Shown piece by piece: positions 59,242 through 64,000 of a DNA stretch of 64,000 nt (the stretch's first letter is position 1; the number at the start of each line of letters is the position of its first letter). The stretch comes from an uncultured Lachnospiraceae bacterium (GTDB lineage: Bacteria > Bacillota > Clostridia > Lachnospirales > Lachnospiraceae). The stretch spans positions 62,001 through 126,000 of the forward strand of contig CACZFI010000001.1 in NCBI GenBank assembly GCA_902780405.1, written 5' to 3'. The position numbers and the translations under genes were made by a program. The notes beneath the pieces are model-generated. The model was not told where the DNA came from and ran no database searches. It saw nothing but the letters and a program-made list of their open reading frames with translations.

Positions 59242-60486
59242 ATGTCAGGATTTGTCTCAAATTTCGCCGACGGAAACGGCGAGTTCAAGTCAATCAACGG
59301 AAATTCGGCCCCTACCGTCAACTTCAATTTTATGCTTGTGGTTGATGCGGTTTGGGACGTACCTTTAAAATCCGTCCACGTGATCCGCAAGGAGAATGAG
59401 TACGACTACATTCAGGAGGGCGGCTTAAATGATTATGTTCACATGATCCGAAAGCCGATCACGAAACCCTTCACCCTGCAGATCGAGCGCTATGTGGGAG
59501 CGGATTTTTACGACCCCCTGTCACTCGGTACGCAGCTTGCACTGCCGATCTCACTTTCCGTGGGACGTTACTTAAAGCCCGGTATGTTTCTGCCGGACAG
59601 ACAGTACATTTTCACGGGCTGCGAGGTGACCGCCAAGGACTACGGCGAACTCGGCGCGGAAAAGAGCGGACTTCTCACGGAGACCACAACCATCGCCTTT
59701 GAGACGATGTATGCGATCGACAGCCCGCTTACAAATATCAAAGAGCCCTGGAAATTCGACGGCAAGAAGGTTGAAGGCAACGGCAACGCATCGAGAAACA
59801 CAGAGCGTGTCAAGGATGATCCTTCACTTGCCACGATGATCTCCCGTACACAGAGATGGAGTATGGCGAAGGAACACGGTGGATATGAAACCAGAAAAGA
59901 TGATTCCGTATCCAGCCGACAGAACCTTTTGATCGATGCGGATATCGATCCGTCCAAGCAGGATATGATCGACAACAAGCATTCCTGGAACTTTCCGAAG
60001 AAGGGCGAGGCTTACACCGGAACCGGCAAATCATCCAGAAAGCAGGGCCTGACCAATGACCCTTCCAAGAAGGATATGATCGGCAAGGATAAAGCGTGGA
60101 ATTTCCCGAAGAAGGGCGAGTCTTATGCAGGAACAGGCACCTCATCCAGAATGAAGGGTAAAACCATCGACCCTTCCAAGCAGGAGATGATTGACAAGGA
60201 TAAAGCGTGGAATTTCCCGAAGAAGGGCGAGTCTTATACAGGAACAGGCGAATCATCCAGAAAACAGGGCCTGACCAATGACCCCTCCAAGCAGGATATG
60301 ATCGCCAAGGATAAAGCATGGAAGTACCCGCAGAAGGGTGAGTCATATACCGGAACAGGCACCTCATCCAGAAAGCAGGGCCTGACCAACGACCCTTCCA
60401 AGCAGGAAATGATTGATAACAAGCGTTTATGGCCGGAAAAGAAAAGCGCGCAGACCATCGCGGATTTTCTTTCGGGCAAGAAATAA
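59242..60486 (+). CDS. Tube-like (Afp5-type) protein with long repetitive C-terminal tail
   Basis: A 414-aa protein with a GAGGTGAT site. Residues 1-155 have the tube-fold pattern (APTVNFNFMLVVDAVWDVPL, FTLQIERYVGADFY, YIFTGCEVTAKDYGELGAEK, TTTIAFETMYAID). It is probably a tube-initiating or baseplate-proximal ring. Residues ~236-400 are four perfect-length 37-aa repeats plus a fifth partial one (DPSKQDMID...WNFPKKGESYTGTG.SSRKQGLTN). This is a charged, Gly/Ser/Lys-rich, probably flexible tail. Such a tail is not usual for tube proteins. It ends with a short helix, AQTIADFLSGKK. Confidence 0.8.
   Translation: MSGFVSNFADGNGEFKSINGNSAPTVNFNFMLVVDAVWDVPLKSVHVIRKENEYDYIQEGGLNDYVHMIRKPITKPFTLQIERYVGADFYDPLSLGTQLALPISLSVGRYLKPGMFLPDRQYIFTGCEVTAKDYGELGAEKSGLLTETTTIAFETMYAIDSPLTNIKEPWKFDGKKVEGNGNASRNTERVKDDPSLATMISRTQRWSMAKEHGGYETRKDDSVSSRQNLLIDADIDPSKQDMIDNKHSWNFPKKGEAYTGTGKSSRKQGLTNDPSKKDMIGKDKAWNFPKKGESYAGTGTSSRMKGKTIDPSKQEMIDKDKAWNFPKKGESYTGTGESSRKQGLTNDPSKQDMIAKDKAWKYPQKGESYTGTGTSSRKQGLTNDPSKQEMIDNKRLWPEKKSAQTIADFLSGKK
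59947..60438 (+). repeat. Four 111-bp in-frame tandem repeats plus partial fifth
   Basis: Units begin at 59947, 60058, 60169, 60280 and 60391, each starting with GA(T/C)CC(G/C/T)TCCAAG. The period is exactly 111 bp (37 codons) with no indels. High nucleotide similarity between units suggests recent slippage or recombination, so the copy number may vary between strains. Confidence 0.95.
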
Positions 60487-60495
60487 AGGTAACTT

Positions 60496-62361
60496 ATGCT
60501 AAAGATCAAAGCTCCGATTTCATTGAAATGTAATACAGACATCACAACGGTCGGCGACGCATTTTCCGAGCGCATGAAGGGTAACTACAGCGTCATCGGA
60601 TCGGGGCTTTCGGGCGAGGAACTGATGCATTTGGTCAGCCGTCCCCCCGAGATCTACGTCGGAGACGGCGGGATCACCAACCTTGTATCCGAGGCGAACA
60701 TCGAGAATCGTCAGATCAACAAGGTCAACGTGATCAACAATTTTTTGAACCGTATACTTGTGGAACCTCACACGGACCTTACCTATCAGGACAGGGTCTT
60801 TGTGACCAACATCCTGCATCAGCTCGGCATCCGTGACGAAAAGCACTTTATGGAGCAGGTGCAAAGGATCAAGAATGAGATCAACAACACGGAAGAACTG
60901 GTGAACACATACTGGAACAACCTTTCCACTTTAGAGACTATGGTGAGTGAGATGCGGGAGGGCGATACTTCCATCGTGGAAAAGCAGGAGATTGATGCGA
61001 GTTCCGAAGTGCTTACCCTTCACCAGGACATCATCAACCGCTTAAAGACCGGTGCGATCTACCAGATCGTGCAGAACTTCAACCGGAGTGTTTCGGGCGA
61101 TACCGTGATCACCAATGAAGAGTACGGAATCTCCGAGCAAAACCGTGTCACACAGAACATCCTATTAAACAGCTTAAGAAATATCGTGCGACATGAAGAG
61201 ATGCCGCTTTATTTCAAACATGAGAATATATACGAGGAGGAGCTTGCAGGCGATACGGTGATCACCGAGGAAACTGTGAATGAAAGTCTTTCCTCAGCGG
61301 TTCTCCTCAATATGATCGATAATCTCTACCAGAGCAGGCATGAGACCTTCGCCAGAGGAGGGGACAAGGTATTCCATATGGAATCCGCCTTCTATGAGAG
61401 TGCGGACAATACCATCCAGAGGATCACCAATCATGTGGAACAGCGGCTGGTATTTGCCGATACCTACAACTATCCCGAGATCGAGGAAGTGCACCCCGCT
61501 GCGGATGTCACCGTGGAGCAGGCGGGTGATACGGTTACCAATATCAACCGGGAGCTTTCTTTGATCAACCAGTTAAACTTGGCAAGAAACGAAGAGTATC
61601 AGACCAATATCCAAAGGCTCGAGCAGGCCGAGAGAGAACTTCCAAAGATTGTCGAGAAAAAGCGCGTGATGGAAGACAGCCTGAAAGCCTTAGAGCATCC
61701 GACGGAGTACCTGCAGGAGATCCGCAGGGAGGAGGCCGCAAGAAAGACCGACGATACAAGACGTCGGGAGGCGGTAAGAAAGATTCTTCCGGAGCAGGAC
61801 AGAGAGACCGTCAGAATCTTGCGGGAGTACTTAGAGCATCCGGAGGTTTTCAGAGACAGAAAGCTTGTTTCCGAGAACAATATCACACAGCTGATGAAGG
61901 ATGTACAGCGTGTTGAGATGGAAAACCGTGTCCGCGAGGAGCGGGAGACCGAAAGAATCATCGAGCGTACCGCAGTGACGGAGCTTGTCGGCGAAACCAT
62001 CAAAGAGATCAAGAAAAAGCAGCCTGAGATCACGGTGGAAGAGCGGGCAACCGAGCCGCTTCACCTCGTACATAAGTCTCAGGAGAGCACCATCGATGAG
62101 GAAGTGATCGAGGAGCTTGTAAGTCAGAATCGTAAGATCGAGCAGCAAAACGAGCGGATCGAAACCATCGTGAACAACAACACGACAGAGACCAAGACCA
62201 TTATAAATAACACCGAGCATCATAAGGTTTATCAGCAGAACCAGGATGTCGAGGATGCGGTATCAAGAGGCATCCGAGGACAGATGGATGAGATTACCGA
62301 GAAGGTATACAACAAACTTTCCAAGCGACTTGCCAACGAAAAAATACGCAGAGGACTATAA
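60496..62361 (+). CDS. 621-aa coiled-coil protein of the CIS operon
   Basis: An acidic/basic, almost entirely helical protein with no TM or signal. Residues ~1-110 form a small globular part (APISLKCNTDITTVGDAFSE, VSRPPEIYVGDGGITNLVSE). The rest is rich in heptad-like Glu/Arg/Asn stretches (EQVQRIKNEINNTEELVNTY; NRKIEQQNERIETIVNNNTT) with several repeated GDTVIT(N/E)E phrases (about residues 200, 253 and 345). Given its place between tube-like and LysM-type adaptor genes, a tape-measure-like or baseplate scaffold role is possible. It is not a typical hydrophobic phage tape measure. Confidence 0.65.
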   Translation: MLKIKAPISLKCNTDITTVGDAFSERMKGNYSVIGSGLSGEELMHLVSRPPEIYVGDGGITNLVSEANIENRQINKVNVINNFLNRILVEPHTDLTYQDRVFVTNILHQLGIRDEKHFMEQVQRIKNEINNTEELVNTYWNNLSTLETMVSEMREGDTSIVEKQEIDASSEVLTLHQDIINRLKTGAIYQIVQNFNRSVSGDTVITNEEYGISEQNRVTQNILLNSLRNIVRHEEMPLYFKHENIYEEELAGDTVITEETVNESLSSAVLLNMIDNLYQSRHETFARGGDKVFHMESAFYESADNTIQRITNHVEQRLVFADTYNYPEIEEVHPAADVTVEQAGDTVTNINRELSLINQLNLARNEEYQTNIQRLEQAERELPKIVEKKRVMEDSLKALEHPTEYLQEIRREEAARKTDDTRRREAVRKILPEQDRETVRILREYLEHPEVFRDRKLVSENNITQLMKDVQRVEMENRVREERETERIIERTAVTELVGETIKEIKKKQPEITVEERATEPLHLVHKSQESTIDEEVIEELVSQNRKIEQQNERIETIVNNNTTETKTIINNTEHHKVYQQNQDVEDAVSRGIRGQMDEITEKVYNKLSKRLANEKIRRGL

Positions 62362-62364
62362 TAT

Positions 62365-63228
62365 ATGGATACATTAAATGCCCTGACGGGAGGCGCACCC
62401 AAGGCCATCCTCTTCGTTCAGAAACGTAAAATTACATATTCCGGCGTATCGAAGGAGACAGCGGTGAACACCAACATCGCAGCGCTTCGTCAGGTGACCA
62501 AGGCGAAAAACACAAAATCCATTGCCAAGCGTATGACAGAGGCGGCAGGACAGGTGACGGGCGTGGATGCAAATCTGGCAAAGCAGGCCGAGATCAATCA
62601 GCTTTCCAATGAGGTGGCAACCGGACTTGCTTCGTCCAGTTTCCTCAAGTTCGAAGTACAGTATAACCCCAACACCCTGTCGATCCGAACCAATGCCGGC
62701 AGACACAAGGAGTACCGTGCAATGGGTGATTCCGGTGCGATGCAGTATGCGATCACCGACCGACCTGCTACCACCTATATGGATGTGCAGCTGGTCTTTG
62801 AGGACGTGAATACCCAGGACGCATTCGTACGCTCCAACCTCAACCTGAACGTTAACAACGTCAAAGACATGGCTGTAAATGCGGTCAGAAAGCTGAACAA
62901 TGACCATCCAACGGTCAAGCCGCAGGTAGAGGGACTCTTGTCACTTCTCAATATGGAAAACACCAGAAGAGTTGTCTTTTTCTGGTCCAATATGTTTTTC
63001 CACGGCGTTTTGGAGTCCGTGGATGCGACTTACAATATGTTCAACAAGATCGGAGAACCGATCAAGGCGCAGGTCAATCTAACCATCCGACAGGCAGCTG
63101 CAGGTGACGAGTACAAGACGGATCAGGAGTACTGGACCAAGGCCTTTGACGATGCATTTACCGAATCCCCCTTTGGTGGTGGTTTGACGGGAGAAATAGG
63201 AGATCTCGCAAGCGGATTTTTCGGATAG
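62365..63228 (+). CDS. CIS tube/baseplate adaptor (Afp7/CIS_tube type), first copy
   Basis: A 287-aa protein. A ~90-residue helical N-terminal extension is followed by the CIS tube-protein N-terminal pattern: FLKFEVQYNPNTLSIRTNAG, ATTYMDVQLVFEDVNTQDAF, RRVVFFWSNMFFHGVLESVD and MFNKIGEPIKAQVNLTIRQA. These proteins (Afp7, T4 gp53-like) often end in LysM and join the tube to the baseplate; here no LysM follows. The next gene is a paralogue. Confidence 0.85.
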   Translation: MDTLNALTGGAPKAILFVQKRKITYSGVSKETAVNTNIAALRQVTKAKNTKSIAKRMTEAAGQVTGVDANLAKQAEINQLSNEVATGLASSSFLKFEVQYNPNTLSIRTNAGRHKEYRAMGDSGAMQYAITDRPATTYMDVQLVFEDVNTQDAFVRSNLNLNVNNVKDMAVNAVRKLNNDHPTVKPQVEGLLSLLNMENTRRVVFFWSNMFFHGVLESVDATYNMFNKIGEPIKAQVNLTIRQAAAGDEYKTDQEYWTKAFDDAFTESPFGGGLTGEIGDLASGFFG

Positions 63229-63237
63229 GAGTAATCT

Positions 63238-64000
63238 ATGGGTTTACTTGAAACCTACAATGACATATCTGATTTTCTGACCGGAAAGATCGAGAAGGCG
63301 GTTATTACCATTATCGATAAGCGCACGGACAATCCGCCCAAGAAGGAAGAGGGCGTAAAGACCAAGTCAGGAGAGTCGCCCACAGGACTCGGAGGTATCT
63401 CCGGCAAGGTGGCGGAGGGTGCCATCGATAAGGCCAAGGATGCAGCGAAGAACGCTGCCATGGATGAGGTGAAAAAACGCGCAGGCGACTATGCGGCGCT
63501 TGCCGACTTAAAGTCCAAAAGCGTGCTCGGGAAAGAGCGGAATTTTGAGGTGCAGTTCAATCCCTCAACCCTTCGTATCTCCGCAAGAAAATACGCTTCG
63601 CAGGATTTGCGTAAGGCGGACGGTTCCCAGAATGCCAGGAACATCAACGAAGCCAATCCCTATCCGGATATGGAGCTTTCTGTCACACTCATTTTTGCGA
63701 AGGTCGTACCGAGCGAGGCTTTCCTCTATGACTCGGACTTAAGAAACGCCAGCAGTCTGGTCAACTACGGGTTAAGAAAACTTGCCGAGGATTCCGGAGA
63801 GACGGATCTTAGCGTACAGCAGATGGTGGAAGGTTTTATCGGCGCCATCCGCGATACGGGCACCAGAGAGATCGTGTTTACATGGAATAAGATGCGCTAT
63901 GAAGGACTCCTGATCGGTGTCCGAACGAAGTATACCATGTTCAACCTCTACGGACAGCCGATTCGGGGCGAGGTATCCTTAACCATACGTCTTTCCGATT
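63238..64000 (+). CDS. CIS tube/baseplate adaptor, second copy (3' end beyond window)
   Basis: 254 codons are visible, starting at ATG 63238 after a TAGGAG site. It has the same core as the previous gene: RNFEVQFNPSTLRISARKYA, NPYPDMELSVTLIFAKVVPS, REIVFTWNKMRYEGLLIGVR and MFNLYGQPIRGEVSLTIRLS. A Lys/Ala-rich helical linker precedes the core (about residues 30-90). The frame is still open at the end of the window. Two adaptors of this type in tandem are common in extracellular CIS. Confidence 0.85.
   Translation, partial: MGLLETYNDISDFLTGKIEKAVITIIDKRTDNPPKKEEGVKTKSGESPTGLGGISGKVAEGAIDKAKDAAKNAAMDEVKKRAGDYAALADLKSKSVLGKERNFEVQFNPSTLRISARKYASQDLRKADGSQNARNINEANPYPDMELSVTLIFAKVVPSEAFLYDSDLRNASSLVNYGLRKLAEDSGETDLSVQQMVEGFIGAIRDTGTREIVFTWNKMRYEGLLIGVRTKYTMFNLYGQPIRGEVSLTIRLSD

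Noticed and set aside
54497-64000. Ordinary contractile prophage or tailocin instead of a CIS
   Set aside because: DUF4255, DUF4280 and the paired CIS tube adaptors are markers of extracellular CIS, and no capsid, terminase, portal or lysis genes are seen. A final decision needs the baseplate and ATPase genes beyond the window.

Overview
This 64-kb window comes from a monoderm Clostridia, most likely a Lachnospiraceae relative (inference). Supporting features are the monomeric [FeFe] hydrogenase, pyruvate-phosphate dikinase, MgtE, a surface protein with clostridial hydrophobic-W (ChW) repeats, strong AGGAGG ribosome sites and tightly overlapping genes, nearly all on the + strand.

Layout. (1) 1-768: 3' end of typA, then a terminator. 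(2) 911-14028: an operon of unknown purpose: a 491-aa protein, two GNAT-like proteins, a 2668-aa giant, a two-TM protein and a Thr-rich anchored protein. mntP follows at 14060. (3) 14661-21933: an accessory, repeat-rich stretch. It holds a RelB/RelE-type toxin-antitoxin pair, a divergent ribbon-helix-helix gene, a mosaic 1160-aa surface protein, a 95-bp duplicated repeat, two 357-bp copies of a multi-hairpin element, two candidate structured RNAs and mgtE. (4) 22022-37852: housekeeping and metabolic genes: hydrogenase, SbcCD/YhaON-like nuclease pair, cytidine deaminase, M16C protease, era, recO, glycyl-tRNA synthetase, ppdK and two HAD-like genes. (5) 37989-64000 (continues beyond the window): a LytS-type kinase and a response regulator with a SARP/OmpR-like output domain, then a contractile injection system (CIS) locus.

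The CIS locus is the centre of interest. The phage-tail-like genes (DUF4255 terminator, DUF4280 PAAR-like tip, sheath, tube, assembly chaperone, a second tube-like protein, two LysM-type tube/baseplate adaptors) start at 54497. About 15 kb of unusual envelope genes precede them: a protein with a motif seen in CIS clusters, a pseudokinase-like membrane protein, a degenerate adenylate-cyclase-like receptor, a MORN membrane protein, a TolC-like exported protein and two large exported paralogues. Three promoters, at 39517, 46054 and 54437, share one architecture: GTGAC-N6-GTGAC-N11-TA(C/A)(A/G)AT. The direct repeats are 11 bp apart, which is the spacing expected for a SARP/OmpR-type regulator. The simplest reading is that the adjacent two-component system switches on all three CIS transcription units together.

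The chaperone gene also carries a canonical A AAT TTT slippery heptamer five codons before its stop. The -1 frame continues into a 73-codon ORF with no usable start of its own. This predicts a programmed -1 frameshift analogous to tail-assembly chaperones of tailed phages. Baseplate genes, the AAA ATPase and cargo would be expected to the right of the window.
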